DNA of 64,000 bases from Comamonas aquatica NBRC 14918 (lineage in GTDB: Bacteria > Pseudomonadota > Gammaproteobacteria > Burkholderiales > Burkholderiaceae_C). A program made the position numbers and the translations under genes. Positions 46,394 to 54,553 of the stretch are shown here, in pieces. The stretch lies in assembly GCF_000739875.1 (NCBI RefSeq), contig NZ_BBJR01000046.1, positions 1-64,000 on the forward strand. The letters are read 5' to 3'. Every line of letters starts with the position of its first letter. Position 1 is the stretch's first letter. Under the pieces are notes generated by a model. The model made no database searches. It was not told where the DNA came from and was given only the letters and a program-made list of their open reading frames with translations.

Positions 46394-46693
46394 ATGGCAA
46401 CTGCAAAGAAGGCAACTGCTGCAACCGCAGCTCCCGCAAAAAAGCGCACTCCTAACGCCGCCTTCATGAAACCCCTGACCCCCAGCCCCGCTCTGGCGGC
46501 CGTGGTGGGCAAGGATCCTCTGCCCCGCACCGAAATCATCAGCAAGCTGTGGGTCTACATCAAGGCCAACAAGCTGCAAGACGCTGCCAACAAGCGCATG
46601 ATCAACGCAGATGCCAAGCTCAAGGAAGTGTTCGGCAAGCCCCAAGTTTCGATGTTCGAAATGGCTGGCCTGATCGGCAAGCACGTCAGCTGA
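46394..46693 (+). CDS. SWIB/MDM2 domain protein
   Basis: Protein of 99 aa: a Lys/Ala-rich N-terminal tail (about 1-22) and a SWIB domain (about 25-98) with MKPLTPSPALAAVVGKDPLP, KLWVYIKANKLQDAANKRMI and VSMFEMAGLIGKH. Bacterial SWIB proteins of this type occur across betaproteobacteria and chlamydiae; the tail suggests nucleic-acid binding and a nucleoid role, but function is unproven. Good AAGGAAAG ribosome binding site before ATG 46394. Own terminator follows. Confidence 0.92.
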   Translation: MATAKKATAATAAPAKKRTPNAAFMKPLTPSPALAAVVGKDPLPRTEIISKLWVYIKANKLQDAANKRMINADAKLKEVFGKPQVSMFEMAGLIGKHVS

Positions 46694-46710
46694 TTTACCT
46701 GGCGCACACA

Positions 46711-46734
46711 CAACCGGCTTCGGCCGGTTTTTTT
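46711..46734 (+). terminator. Intrinsic terminator of the SWIB gene
   Basis: AACCGGC-TT-GCCGGTT type stem (AACCGGCTTCGGCCGGTT) followed by seven Ts, 18 bases after the stop. Confidence 0.87.
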
Positions 46735-46778
46735 ACGCCCGTCTGCGGCCTCGCTTTAACCCGACGCATAGAAAGTGT

Positions 46779-46808
46779 TTGCAAATGCGATGAATTCGCA
46801 TTTATAAT
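46779..46808 (+). promoter_or_regulatory. bfd promoter with Fur-box-like palindrome
   Basis: TTGCAA (46779-46784), 18 bases, then a perfect TATAAT (46803-46808). The spacer is filled by AAATGCGA-TGAAT-TCGCATTT (46783-46803), an 8-5-8 inverted repeat placed where a Fur repressor would block polymerase. Confidence 0.7.
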
Positions 46809-46849
46809 TCCTGCATCACATCAATAGCCAGCCACAACTGCTTGCAGCC

Positions 46850-47122
46850 ATGATCGTTTGTGTATGCCACCGAGTTTCTGATCGCGAGATCGCGCGCCAT
46901 GCACATGCGGGCATGAGTTTTGACGAAATTCAATTCGAACTGGGTGTGGCCACCCAATGCGGTCGATGCGAAACCTGCGCCCGTGACGTGGTGGCCAAGT
47001 GCTGCAGCAGCGGTGCCGCGGCGGCCATCCACAACGAAGCCAGCGTACAGACAGTTCAGCTTGCCACCCCTATCTTGGAGAGCAAAGCATGGCATTCGTC
47101 TCAACAGTTGCAGGCAGCCTGA
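46850..47122 (+). CDS. bfd: Bacterioferritin-associated ferredoxin
   Basis: [2Fe-2S] protein of 90 aa that reduces stored iron in bacterioferritin to release Fe2+. Cluster cysteines are in VCVCHRVSDREI (Cys 4 and 6) and CGRCETC (from Cys 37). The remaining tail beyond about residue 60 is unusually long and loose for a Bfd. Its promoter carries a Fur-like palindrome, and tonB-exbB-exbD follow 140 bases later, a coherent iron-starvation unit. A 24-codon ORF overlaps its 3' end in another frame. Confidence 0.9.
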   Translation: MIVCVCHRVSDREIARHAHAGMSFDEIQFELGVATQCGRCETCARDVVAKCCSSGAAAAIHNEASVQTVQLATPILESKAWHSSQQLQAA

Positions 47123-47163
47123 TTCTGGTTCTGGGCTGCTCATGGTGGATCTTCCGCAAATAG
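47089..47163 (+). CDS. Possible 24-aa single-pass membrane peptide
   Basis: ATG at 47089, eight bases after GGAG, opens MAFVSTVAGSLILVLGCSWW and ends IFRK at TAG 47161-47163. It is one hydrophobic helix with a basic C-terminal tail, the layout of small accessory membrane proteins. It overlaps the last 34 bases of bfd in another frame. No homologue is recognised; the hydrophobic run and ribosome binding site are the only support. Confidence 0.35.
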   Translation: MAFVSTVAGSLILVLGCSWWIFRK

Positions 47164-47264
47164 CGGACGCAGCACCGACGCTTTGGGCGTACGATTTCTT
47201 CCACCTTGCGCACTAGGCCGCGATGGCAGGCCTGCTGGCTGCGACAGCCGGCTTTTTGATATCT

Positions 47265-47981
47265 ATGTCTCCTTCTGAAAAATTCGCTCCTGCCGGACAT
47301 TTTGGTCACAAGACCATGATCACCGGCGTGGTGCTGACCTTGCATGCCGCAGGCATCTGGGCCTTGCAAAGCGGTATGGACCGCCCCCCAGAGCCACAGA
47401 TTATTCCGGCCGAGGTGATTGCCCAATTCATTGCGCCGCCAGCACCCGAGCCCCCCGCTCCCGCACCTGCGGCACCGCCCACCCCGCAGCCGCCCAAGCC
47501 CACCCCCAAGCCGCCGCCGCCCAAGCCGCAGCCGGTGCAAAAGGCGCCCCCCCTGCCCAAGGCGATTGCGGACCCGACGCCTGCCCCGAATGCCCCCACC
47601 GGTACGCTGGACAGCGCGCCCGCCGTCAACACGGCGCCGCCCGCCCCGCCCGCGCCACCGGCCCCGTCGACACCGCCAGCCGCACCTTCGGGCGGGGCCG
47701 TGCAGCTGCCATCCAGCGACGCCGCCTACCTGAACAATCCACGCCCCGGCTATCCATCGATCAGCCGCCGCATGGGCGAGCAGGGCAAGGTGCTGCTGCG
47801 GGTGATGGTGAGCGAACAAGGCCTGCCGCAGCAAATTGAAATCAAGACGTCCAGTGGCTATGAGCGCCTGGACAAGGCCGCCATCACCTCCGTGCAGCGC
47901 TGGCGCTTTGTGCCCGGCAAGCGCAATGGCGTCCCCGAAGCCATGTGGTACATCGTGCCCATCAATTTCGTTCTCGAATAA
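47265..47981 (+). CDS. tonB: Energy transducer TonB
   Basis: TonB of 238 aa. An N-terminal membrane anchor (about 17-36, MITGVVLTLHAAGIWALQ) is followed by a long Pro/Lys/Ala linker (about 50-145) that spans the periplasm, and a TonB_C domain (about 155-238) with YPSISRRMGEQGKVLLRVMV and SSGYERLDKAAITSVQRWRF. It couples proton-motive force from ExbB-ExbD to outer-membrane receptors. Start 47265 (MSPSEKF) is preferred; ATG 47223 would add 14 residues. exbB follows 21 bases on. Confidence 0.93.
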   Translation: MSPSEKFAPAGHFGHKTMITGVVLTLHAAGIWALQSGMDRPPEPQIIPAEVIAQFIAPPAPEPPAPAPAAPPTPQPPKPTPKPPPPKPQPVQKAPPLPKAIADPTPAPNAPTGTLDSAPAVNTAPPAPPAPPAPSTPPAAPSGGAVQLPSSDAAYLNNPRPGYPSISRRMGEQGKVLLRVMVSEQGLPQQIEIKTSSGYERLDKAAITSVQRWRFVPGKRNGVPEAMWYIVPINFVLE

Positions 47982-48002
47982 ACAGTCATCTCAGGAGTTT
48001 TC

Positions 48003-48734
48003 ATGGAATCCCAATTCGGCATTGCCCACGTCTGGGCGCAAGGCGACTTTGTCACGCGTGGCGTCGCCATCCTGCTGCTGCTCATGTCGGTCGCCTCGTG
48101 GGTCGTGATCATCGTCAAGGCCCTGTGCCTGATGAAGTTCAAGAAGTACGCCAAGGAAGCCAAGGATTTCTGGCACAGCGAAGACTTCGGTGCCGGCCTG
48201 AACAAGCTGGACGCCAATCCGTCCAACCCCTTCCGCTACCTGGCCCTGGAAGGCCGCGAAGCCATCGCCCACCACCGCAAGACCAGTGCCCACCTGCACG
48301 ATGCGTTGGACGTCAGCGACTGGATCACACGCTGCCTGCGCAACGGTATTGACGAATTCACGGCACGCCTGCAGTCCGGCCTGGCCATCTTGGCATCGGT
48401 CGGCTCCACCGCCCCCTTCGTGGGCCTGTTTGGCACCGTCTGGGGCATCTACCACGCGCTGATCGTGATCGGCACCAGCGGCCAGGCGTCCATCGACAAG
48501 GTGGCCGGCCCCATCGGCGAGGCCCTGATCATGACGGCCTTTGGTCTGGCCGTGGCCATCCCCGCCGTGCTGGGCTACAACGCCATCGTGCGCGGCAACA
48601 AGGGCGTGCTGGGCGGCCTGAACAGCTTTGCCCACGACCTGCACGCCTTCTTCGTGACTGGCGCCCGCATGACCGTGGACACATCCAGCAACGGCACCGA
48701 CGGCAAGGTGCTGCCGATCAAGAAAGGCGCGTAA
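48003..48734 (+). CDS. exbB: Biopolymer transport protein ExbB
   Basis: MotA/TolQ/ExbB proton channel of 243 aa. TM1 is at about 18-38, TM2 and TM3 at about 130-155 and 170-195, with LASVGSTAPFVGLFGTVWGI and GPIGEALIMTAFGLAVAIPA carrying the family's channel motifs. It forms the inner-membrane motor with ExbD to energise TonB. It lies between tonB and exbD, four bases from the latter. Confidence 0.95.
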   Translation: MESQFGIAHVWAQGDFVTRGVAILLLLMSVASWVVIIVKALCLMKFKKYAKEAKDFWHSEDFGAGLNKLDANPSNPFRYLALEGREAIAHHRKTSAHLHDALDVSDWITRCLRNGIDEFTARLQSGLAILASVGSTAPFVGLFGTVWGIYHALIVIGTSGQASIDKVAGPIGEALIMTAFGLAVAIPAVLGYNAIVRGNKGVLGGLNSFAHDLHAFFVTGARMTVDTSSNGTDGKVLPIKKGA

Positions 48735-48737
48735 GCC

Positions 48738-49148
48738 ATGGCCTTCGGCACCCAAGACGACAGCGATGAAGTCATGAACGAAATCAACATGACGCCCCTG
48801 GTGGACGTCATGCTGGTGCTGCTCATCGTCTTCATCATCACCGTGCCTGTCATGAAGCATGCGGTGAATGTGGACCTGCCCCGCGCCTCCAACGAGCCCG
48901 AGGTGGTCAAGCCCCAGAACATCAGCCTGAGCATCGACGCCCAGGGCCAGTACCACTGGAACAAGGAAGCCATCAGCGACGAGCAGCTGGTGGAGCGCCT
49001 GAAGGCCGAGGCCGCCAAGGATCCGCAGCCGGATCTGCACATCCACGGCGACAAGCAAGTGCGTTACGAGCGCGTGGCCAAGGCCATGGCGGCGGCCCAG
49101 ACCTCGGGCATCCGTAAGATCGGCTTCGTGACCGAACCTGAGCGTTGA
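48738..49148 (+). CDS. exbD: Biopolymer transport protein ExbD
   Basis: ExbD/TolR of 136 aa. Short cytoplasmic N-terminus ending NEINMTPLVDVMLVLLIVFI, one transmembrane helix (about 18-38) with the proton-carrying Asp in PLVDVMLVLL, then a periplasmic domain with LSIDAQGQYHWNKEAI and IHGDKQVRYERVAKAM. It ends the tonB-exbB-exbD operon, with a terminator 30 bases on. Confidence 0.95.
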   Translation: MAFGTQDDSDEVMNEINMTPLVDVMLVLLIVFIITVPVMKHAVNVDLPRASNEPEVVKPQNISLSIDAQGQYHWNKEAISDEQLVERLKAEAAKDPQPDLHIHGDKQVRYERVAKAMAAAQTSGIRKIGFVTEPER

Positions 49149-49177
49149 CCGCCGGCTGCATTGCCGAGAACACCTCC

Positions 49178-49211
49178 GCCCTGCACGCGCAAGCCTGCAG
49201 GGCTTTTTTTT
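49178..49211 (+). terminator. Terminator of the tonB-exbB-exbD operon
   Basis: GCCCTGCA and TGCAGGGC pair around a ten-base loop and are followed by eight Ts. Confidence 0.85.
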
Positions 49212-49220
49212 AGGGCTTTG

Positions 49221-49312
49221 CAAAAAACAGAGCTGTTAGCGCTCGCCATTCCTGGGTTTCAATCACTTTTTGGGCTGAATGCGAATGCAGACGAGCGCCA
49301 GTCGCTATCTAT
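49221..49312. repeat. Dispersed repeat with inserted centre
   Basis: Left arm CAAAAAACAGAGCTGTTAGC and right arm GAGCGCCAGTCGCTATCTATT are the two halves of the repeat, but about 45 unrelated bases separate them. It lies between the exbD terminator and the hemP promoter. Confidence 0.5.
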
Positions 49313-49357
49313 TCCTGCATGCAATCCCCTTTTACATCCAGGGACACCGAATAGCGG

Positions 49358-49389
49358 TTGACACACGAATAAGAATCGTTATCATTAAC
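49358..49389 (+). promoter_or_regulatory. hemP promoter with overlapping Fur box
   Basis: TTGACA (49358-49363), 16 bases, TATCAT (49380-49385). AATAAGAATCGTTATCATT (49368-49386) covers the spacer and -10 element and matches the Fur consensus closely. Confidence 0.85.
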
Positions 49390-49420
49390 AAACATTCACA
49401 CCAACCCAACACTTCGCACC

Positions 49421-49636
49421 ATGCAAGCCACACTCACCCTCCCCACCGCGCGCCGCGTTGCAGCCCCATCGTCTGTGCTGTCCGAGCGTGCCAGCCAGCC
49501 GGCCAGCGCCGCCGAGGACCTGAGCGTGGACAGCGAGCTGCTGCTGCGTGGCCAGAAATCGGTGTCCATCGTGCACAACGGCGCCACCTACCGCCTGCAG
49601 GCCACCAAGCTGGGCAAGCTGATCCTGACCAAATAA
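49421..49636 (+). CDS. hemP: Hemin uptake protein HemP
   Basis: Small protein of 71 aa in the HemP/HmuP family. The C-terminal core LLLRGQKSVSIVHNGATYRL followed by TKLGKLILTK is the family signature; the N-terminal 35 residues are disordered. In related species it is a regulator required for expression of heme-uptake genes. It follows a strong Fur-type promoter, close to tonB-exbBD and a GlcG-type heme-binding protein, but no TonB-dependent receptor is next to it. Confidence 0.92.
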   Translation: MQATLTLPTARRVAAPSSVLSERASQPASAAEDLSVDSELLLRGQKSVSIVHNGATYRLQATKLGKLILTK

Positions 49637-49751
49637 ACCGTTTCATCGTGGGGCGATTCCGGGTTCACTGGCCCGGCATCGTTTTAGGCCAGCCAACAAG
49701 GCGTTCATCGGGCATTGCGTAGCCAGTCCTTTTTTCCACGAAGCTCCCAAC

Positions 49752-49780
49752 AAAAAAAGCGACCTGACCGGTCGCTTTTT
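49752..49780. terminator. Bidirectional intrinsic terminator
   Basis: AAAAAAAGCGACC-TGAC-CGGTCGCTTTTT between hemP and the convergent GlcG gene. Confidence 0.85.
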
Positions 49781-49802
49781 CTATGGCCGCAGAAGCAGCG
49801 GC

Positions 49803-50210
49803 TTACAGGCCCAGCGCCGCAATGCCGGCTTGCGCCACCTGCGCATCTTCGCTGGCCTTCACGCCGGAAACACCGACGGCGCCCAGGCACTGGCCGTCCT
49901 TGAGGATGGCCACGCCACCTTCCAGCAGGCCATCCACAAAGGGCGCGCTCAGGAAGGCCGTGCGGCCGTTGTTGATCATGTCCTCGAAGGCCTTGGTATC
50001 CTTGCGGCCCAGAGCGGCCGAGCGGGCCTTGGCCGGCGCAATGTGCGAGGAGATGGCGGCGGCGCCATCCAGGCGCTGCAACCACAGCAGGTGGCCGCCA
50101 TCGTCCACGATGGAGATGGTCACTGGCCAGTGGTTTTTCAGCGCTTCGGCTTCTGCCGCGGCGGCAATTTTCTTGACATCGGCCAATTCCAGTTCAAACT
50201 TGCTCTTCAT
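49803..50210 (-). CDS. GlcG/HbpS family heme-binding protein
   Basis: Protein of 135 aa with the GlcG/HbpS fold: VTISIVDDGGHLLWLQRLDG, SHIAPAKARSAALGRKDTKA and GGVAILKDGQCLGAVGVSG are conserved. Relatives bind heme or are associated with glycolate and corrinoid operons. Start 50210 (MKSKFELEL) is chosen; the upstream extension to 50300 is not conserved-looking. No signal peptide. Its position opposite hemP suggests an iron or heme role, but this is inference from neighbourhood. Confidence 0.87.
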   Translation of the reverse strand: MKSKFELELADVKKIAAAAEAEALKNHWPVTISIVDDGGHLLWLQRLDGAAAISSHIAPAKARSAALGRKDTKAFEDMINNGRTAFLSAPFVDGLLEGGVAILKDGQCLGAVGVSGVKASEDAQVAQAGIAALGL

Positions 50211-50420
50211 CGCTACGACTCCCACAATTTGTATACAAAACAGGGCAAGCATAGCGACAATCCAGCCCCCCGCCCCAACCTTCTGCGCAAAACATTCCAA
50301 CCCAAAAACGCGCGGAAAACCGCTCCGTCCTGCACGGGCGGCGGGAACTTACACCCCGCAACCCTTCTCATAGAATGGACGCCACGGGCATTTCGCCCGT
50401 TCAACAGGAGAAAACACTCA

Positions 50421-51113
50421 ATGAACCACCAAGTAAACACTTTGGACTCTGCAAGCTACGGTATCGCGCAGCAGCAGCGCCACAGAGTGCTGCGCAACAC
50501 CTACTGGCTGCTGGCACTGAGCCTGCTGCCCACCGTGCTGGGCGCCTGGGTTGGTGTGGCCACCGGCATCACGGCCGGCCTGACAGGCTTTGTGGGCCTG
50601 CTCGTCTTCATGGGCGGCGCCTTCGGCTTCATGTTCGCCATCGAAAAAACCAAGCACTCGGCCGCAGGCGTGCCCGTGCTGCTGGGCTTTACCTTCTTCA
50701 TGGGCCTGATGCTGTCGCGCATGATTGCCATGGTGCTGGGCTTCAGCAACGGCTCACAGCTGATCATGACCGCCTTTGCGGGCACGGCCGGCGTGTTCTT
50801 TGTCATGGCCTCGCTGGCCACCGTCATCAAGCGTGACATCTCCGGCATGGGCAAGTGGCTGTTCGTCGGCGCGCTGGTGCTGATGGTGGGTGCCGTCATC
50901 AACGTGTTCGTGGGTTCCACCGCGGGCATGATGGCGATTTCCATGCTGGCCATCGGCATCTTCTCGGCCTACATGCTGTACGACATCAAGCAGATCATCG
51001 ACGGCGGCGAGACCAACTACATCAGCGCCACCCTGGCCCTGTACCTGGACATCTTCAATGTGTTCCAGAGCCTGCTGGCCCTGCTGGGCATCATGGGCGG
51101 CGAACGCGACTGA
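50421..51113 (+). CDS. Bax inhibitor-1/YccA family membrane protein
   Basis: Inner-membrane protein of 230 aa with seven hydrophobic helices, family PF01027. RNTYWLLALSLLPTVLGAWV opens TM1, and the end LYDIKQIIDGGETNYISATL followed by YLDIFNVFQSLLALL is the conserved signature with the pore Asp residues. E. coli YccA modulates the FtsH protease, and other members leak Ca2+ and H+. Good ribosome binding site (ACAGGAGA). Own terminator downstream. Confidence 0.92.
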   Translation: MNHQVNTLDSASYGIAQQQRHRVLRNTYWLLALSLLPTVLGAWVGVATGITAGLTGFVGLLVFMGGAFGFMFAIEKTKHSAAGVPVLLGFTFFMGLMLSRMIAMVLGFSNGSQLIMTAFAGTAGVFFVMASLATVIKRDISGMGKWLFVGALVLMVGAVINVFVGSTAGMMAISMLAIGIFSAYMLYDIKQIIDGGETNYISATLALYLDIFNVFQSLLALLGIMGGERD

Positions 51114-51133
51114 TGCACGGCCACAAGGCCCCA

Positions 51134-51157
51134 AAAGCCCCTTCGGGGGCTTTTTTT
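51134..51157 (+). terminator. Terminator of the BI-1 gene
   Basis: AAAGCCCC-TTCG-GGGGCTTT stem with seven Ts, 20 bases after the stop. Confidence 0.9.
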
Positions 51158-51213
51158 ACGTCCGCGCGAAGAAACCCTTAATATTGTCTGCAGCTTGTCG
51201 ATACCACTGACAC

Positions 51214-51576
51214 ATGCCAAAACATCTCCACTCCTTCCGCCCTGCCTTCTTGCTGCTGCCGCTGGCCGCAGGCTTGCTGGCAGGTTGTCTTGAACAGGTG
51301 CCGGGTCTGGGTCCGGACCCCCGCATGGTGATCCGCGAGAACGAGGCCAAGGCCATCGGCAGCGCCTGCCGCCATGCCATGCGCGGCATCGAAGACTGCT
51401 ACACCCTCAACCCCAAGGCCCCCAAGGCCATGGTGTTCGCCGGCTGGAAGGAGATGGACGAGTACATGCGCGAGCACAAGCTGGAGGGCACACCCTCGGT
51501 GCTGACGCAAAAGCCCGAGCCTGCACGCGCCCGCGAAGACGACGTCGAAACCGAATACACCCGCCCCCGCAGCTGA
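51214..51576 (+). CDS. Hypothetical lipoprotein, 120 aa
   Basis: A signal peptide (FRPAFLLLPLAAGLLAGC) ends in a lipobox with the modified Cys at about residue 25. The mature part, about 95 aa, has two further cysteines (SACRHAMRGIEDCY) that may form a disulphide, and a lone AGWKEMDEYMREHKLEG helix. No domain is recognised, and the C-terminus is acidic and basic mixed, probably disordered. Single gene with its own bidirectional terminator. Confidence 0.75.
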   Translation: MPKHLHSFRPAFLLLPLAAGLLAGCLEQVPGLGPDPRMVIRENEAKAIGSACRHAMRGIEDCYTLNPKAPKAMVFAGWKEMDEYMREHKLEGTPSVLTQKPEPARAREDDVETEYTRPRS

Positions 51577-51590
51577 GCGGGTGCCCCCAC

Positions 51591-51631
51591 AAAAAAGCCC
51601 GGAGAGCCTTGCGCTCATCCGGGCTTTTTTT
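51591..51631. terminator. Bidirectional intrinsic terminator
   Basis: AAAAAAGCCCGGA and TCCGGGCTTTTTTT around a 15-base loop, between the lipoprotein gene and rlmD. Confidence 0.87.
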
Positions 51632-51680
51632 GTGGTGTGTCACACCCAGGGCAGCAACGCCGCCCCGGTCAGGCACACCC

Positions 51681-53186
51681 TCAGTGGGCGCGCTCAAACA
51701 CGGCCATCGATTCCACGTGGGCCGTGTGCGGGAACATGTTGACCACCCCGGCGGCCACGCAGCGGTAGCCCGCCTGGTGCACCAGCAGGCCGGCATCGCG
51801 CGCCAGCGTGGCGGGGTTGCAGCTGACGTAGACGATGCGCTCGGGGAACTGCCAGGCCTCGTGGCCTTCGGGCAGCGGCGGCAGCAGGTCGGGCTGCTCT
51901 TCGGTGGCCACGCCAGTCTGCTTGGCGCCGATGCGGATCTGGTGGATGTCGGCCAGTGCCTTGGACAGGGCGAACGCGCCCTCGCGCGGGGGATCCACCA
52001 GCCACTTGTCGGCATTGCCGTCGGCCATCAGCAGCGCCGGCGTCATGTTGAACAGGTTGCGGCCCACAAAGCGGGTCGGGGCCAGCTGGTCGTCCTGCGC
52101 GCGCGTGGCGTTGTTGGCGGCGTAGTTCTCGTGCGAGCGCTGCACCAGCGCGTCCGAGCCCTCGATGCCCAGCACCTCGCGCGCCATGGTCGCCAGCGGC
52201 AGCGTGAAGTTGCCCAGGCCGCAGAACCAGTCGATCACGCGGTCGCTCTTTTGCGCATCCAGCAGGCGCAGCGAACGCGTCACCAGCACACGGTTGATGT
52301 GCGGATTGACCTGGGTGAAGTCCGTGGGCTTGAACGGCATGGTGATGCCGAAGTCCGGCAGCGCATACGACAGCTGCGGGCCACACGGGTCCATCAGGTG
52401 CACGGTGTCCGGGCCCTTGGGCTGCAGCCACCACTGCACGTTCTGTGCGGCGGCAAAGTCGCGCAGGCGCTGCAGGTCGGCGTCGGACAGCGGCTCCAGG
52501 TGGCGCAGCACCAGGGCGGTGACATGGTCACCACAGGCCACCTCGATTTGCGGGCAGGTCTCGCGCGCATCCAGGCTGGCGATCAGCGCGCGCATGGGCA
52601 TCAGCATGGCGTCCACATGGGGCGGCAGCACCTTGCAGGTTTCCATGTCGGCGATGTAGCGGCTCTTGCGCTCGTGGAAGCCCACCAGCACCTTGCCTTT
52701 CTTGATCACATAGCGCACCGACAGGCGGGCGCGGTAGCGATAGCCCCAGGCCGGGCCTTCGATGGGACGCAGCAGGGTCTCGGGCTTGACCTTGCCCAGG
52801 TGCCACAGGTTGTCCTCCAGCACGCGCTGTTTGACGGCCACCTGGGCTGCCACGTGCATGTGCTGCATCTTGCAGCCGCCGCAGGCACCGTCGTGCAGGC
52901 CGAAGTTGGGGCAGCCGGGCTGCACGCGCTGTGCGGATTCGCGGTGGATCTCGCGCAGGCTGGCGGCTTCCCAGTTGTTCTTCTTGCGGTGCACGTTGGC
53001 CGTGACCAGCTCGGTGGGCAAAGCCCCGTCGATGAACACCACCTTGCCATCGGGCTTGCGGGCCACGCCCTTGGCTTCCATGTCCATGGACACCACTTCC
53101 AGCCAGCCTTCGGGCAGGCTGGGGTTGGCGGCGGGCATGTCGGCGTATTCGGTATCGGGGGAAATCTTGTCGTTCTGGTCACTCAT
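51681..53186 (-). CDS. rlmD: 23S rRNA (uracil(1939)-C5)-methyltransferase RlmD
   Basis: RNA m5U methyltransferase of 501 aa. A TRAM domain (about 25-85) is followed by the [4Fe-4S] cysteine set in [20 protein letters not shown], then the Rossmann domain with [12 protein letters not shown] (SAM motif), DPPREGA and the catalytic cysteine in [12 protein letters not shown]. Start 53186 (MSDQNDK) is the first plausible ATG. Slightly longer than E. coli RlmD (433 aa), mainly at the N-terminus. An insertion sequence lies upstream. Confidence 0.94.
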   Translation of the reverse strand: MSDQNDKISPDTEYADMPAANPSLPEGWLEVVSMDMEAKGVARKPDGKVVFIDGALPTELVTANVHRKKNNWEAASLREIHRESAQRVQPGCPNFGLHDGACGGCKMQHMHVAAQVAVKQRVLEDNLWHLGKVKPETLLRPIEGPAWGYRYRARLSVRYVIKKGKVLVGFHERKSRYIADMETCKVLPPHVDAMLMPMRALIASLDARETCPQIEVACGDHVTALVLRHLEPLSDADLQRLRDFAAAQNVQWWLQPKGPDTVHLMDPCGPQLSYALPDFGITMPFKPTDFTQVNPHINRVLVTRSLRLLDAQKSDRVIDWFCGLGNFTLPLATMAREVLGIEGSDALVQRSHENYAANNATRAQDDQLAPTRFVGRNLFNMTPALLMADGNADKWLVDPPREGAFALSKALADIHQIRIGAKQTGVATEEQPDLLPPLPEGHEAWQFPERIVYVSCNPATLARDAGLLVHQAGYRCVAAGVVNMFPHTAHVESMAVFERAH

Positions 53187-53329
53187 GATGGGCGACATTG
53201 TCTCAGGCTCTGAGTACCTTGCGCGGCGACAGGAAAGCGGGGACCCCACGTGGATGGCGCATGGCAGCAGGCCGGGCCGGCACAGCCGCGCCCCCGGCCA
53301 TCACGGTGCGGTTGCACCAGAGTTTCTAG

Positions 53330-54497
53330 GGATGGTGTTCAAAACACCCGTGGCGGTGGCCACTGAGTCGAGATATTCCACATGATGACGAATTCGGCGT
53401 TTTTTGGGCTGCAAATAAGGGCATTTCATCCTTGCCGCTGGCCCTTTGGCCGGTTGTGGACGCACTCATCCATGCAGACCCTGCAAAAGCTTGCGCCGCG
53501 CCATCCACAGATTGCTCAGCGCAAACAGCGTTACCAGGTTGGCCGTGTTTTTGGCCAGGCCACGGTACTTGACCTTGGTGTAGCCGAACTGCCGTTTGAT
53601 GACGCGCAATGGGTGTTCCACTTTGGCCCGGATACGTGCCTTGACCTGCTCCAGCTTGTCCAGGATGGCGCCCATGGGCGTGCTCTTGTCCAGCGCACGG
53701 CGCTTGCCAGGGCGCATAGCCACATGCCACTGGGCAGTGATGTCTTGCGTCTCTTCGCGCTTGGCCACGCCCTGGTAACCCGCATCGGCAAACACATCGG
53801 CTTCGTCACCATGGACCAGCTTGCTGGCCTGAGTCACGTCGTTGACGTTGGCCGCCGTGCCCACCACGGTATGAACCAGGCCGGAATCGGCATCCACGCC
53901 GATGTGGGCTTTCATCCCAAAATGCCACTGATTCCCCTTCTTGGTCTGGTGCATCTCGGGGTCGCGTTCACCCCCCTTGTTCTTGGTCGAACTGGGCGCG
54001 GCAATCAGGGTGGCATCGACCACCGTGCCTTCGCGCAGCATCAGACCTTTATCGGTGAGCGTGGCGTTGACGGTAGCCAGGATTCGTTGGGCCAACTGGT
54101 GCTCTTCGAGCAGATGGCGAAAGCGCAGGATGCTGACCCGGTCGGGAATACGTTCGACGCTGGACAGACCCACAAACTCCCGGTATCGCGCGGTCTCGAA
54201 GAGGGCTTCTTCCATCGCCAGGTCGGACAGGCCGAACCACTGCTGGACGAAGTGAATGCGCAGCATGGTCTCCAACTCGAACGGAGGTCTGCCGGTCTTG
54301 GCTCGCGGTGCGCGCGGAGCAATCAATGCCAGCAACTCAGACCACGGCACCACCAGGTTCATCTAGTCCAAGAATACCGCTTTGCGCGTGCGTCGCTTGC
54401 TCAGATTCAGGCCGAGGTCTTGTTGCTTCATGAGCGTATTGTCAGGCGCGGCGCCGTACTTCAGACAGCGCCAGCGGCAGATTTTTGAACACCATCC
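53330..54497. mobile_element. IS5-group insertion sequence, 1168 bp
   Basis: Terminal inverted repeats GGATGGTGTTCAAAA at 53330 and its complement ending at 54497, flanked on both sides by CTAG (53326-53329 and 54498-54501), the YTAR-type target duplication of the IS5 group. It carries one transposase gene on the minus strand. It lies between rlmD and the RNase HI-like gene and does not break an evident coding sequence; its right end is two bases from a repeat copy. Confidence 0.9.
53466..54362 (-). CDS. IS5-family transposase, amber codon near the start
   Basis: DDE transposase of 298 aa from ATG 54362. DDE_Tnp_1 features: HFVQQWFGLSDLAMEEALFE, VDATLIAAPSSTKN (first Asp), FADAGYQGVAKREE (second Asp) and VEHPLRVIKRQFGYTKVKYR (catalytic Glu). 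Upstream in the same frame, ATG 54431 begins MKQQDLGLNLSKRRTRK and reaches FLD before a TAG (54365-54363) directly joined to ATG 54362. Family members usually read through here (FLDEMN), so this looks like a Glu-to-stop change. Re-initiation at the adjacent ATG could still give a near-complete protein. Confidence 0.85.
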   Translation of the reverse strand: MNLVVPWSELLALIAPRAPRAKTGRPPFELETMLRIHFVQQWFGLSDLAMEEALFETARYREFVGLSSVERIPDRVSILRFRHLLEEHQLAQRILATVNATLTDKGLMLREGTVVDATLIAAPSSTKNKGGERDPEMHQTKKGNQWHFGMKAHIGVDADSGLVHTVVGTAANVNDVTQASKLVHGDEADVFADAGYQGVAKREETQDITAQWHVAMRPGKRRALDKSTPMGAILDKLEQVKARIRAKVEHPLRVIKRQFGYTKVKYRGLAKNTANLVTLFALSNLWMARRKLLQGLHG

Positions 54498-54502
54498 CTA
54501 GC

Positions 54503-54553
54503 CAAAAATGGCACCAGCGCTTGTGCAGCCTGCGCTGTGCGCTATGTTTTTCT
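54503..54553. repeat. Dispersed repeat at the RNase HI-like gene 3' end
   Basis: AAAAATGGCACCAGCGCTTG and TGCGCTATGTTTTTC resemble the other copies in decayed form. It separates the IS from the RNase HI-like gene, whose TGA (54553-54555) abuts it. Confidence 0.5.
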
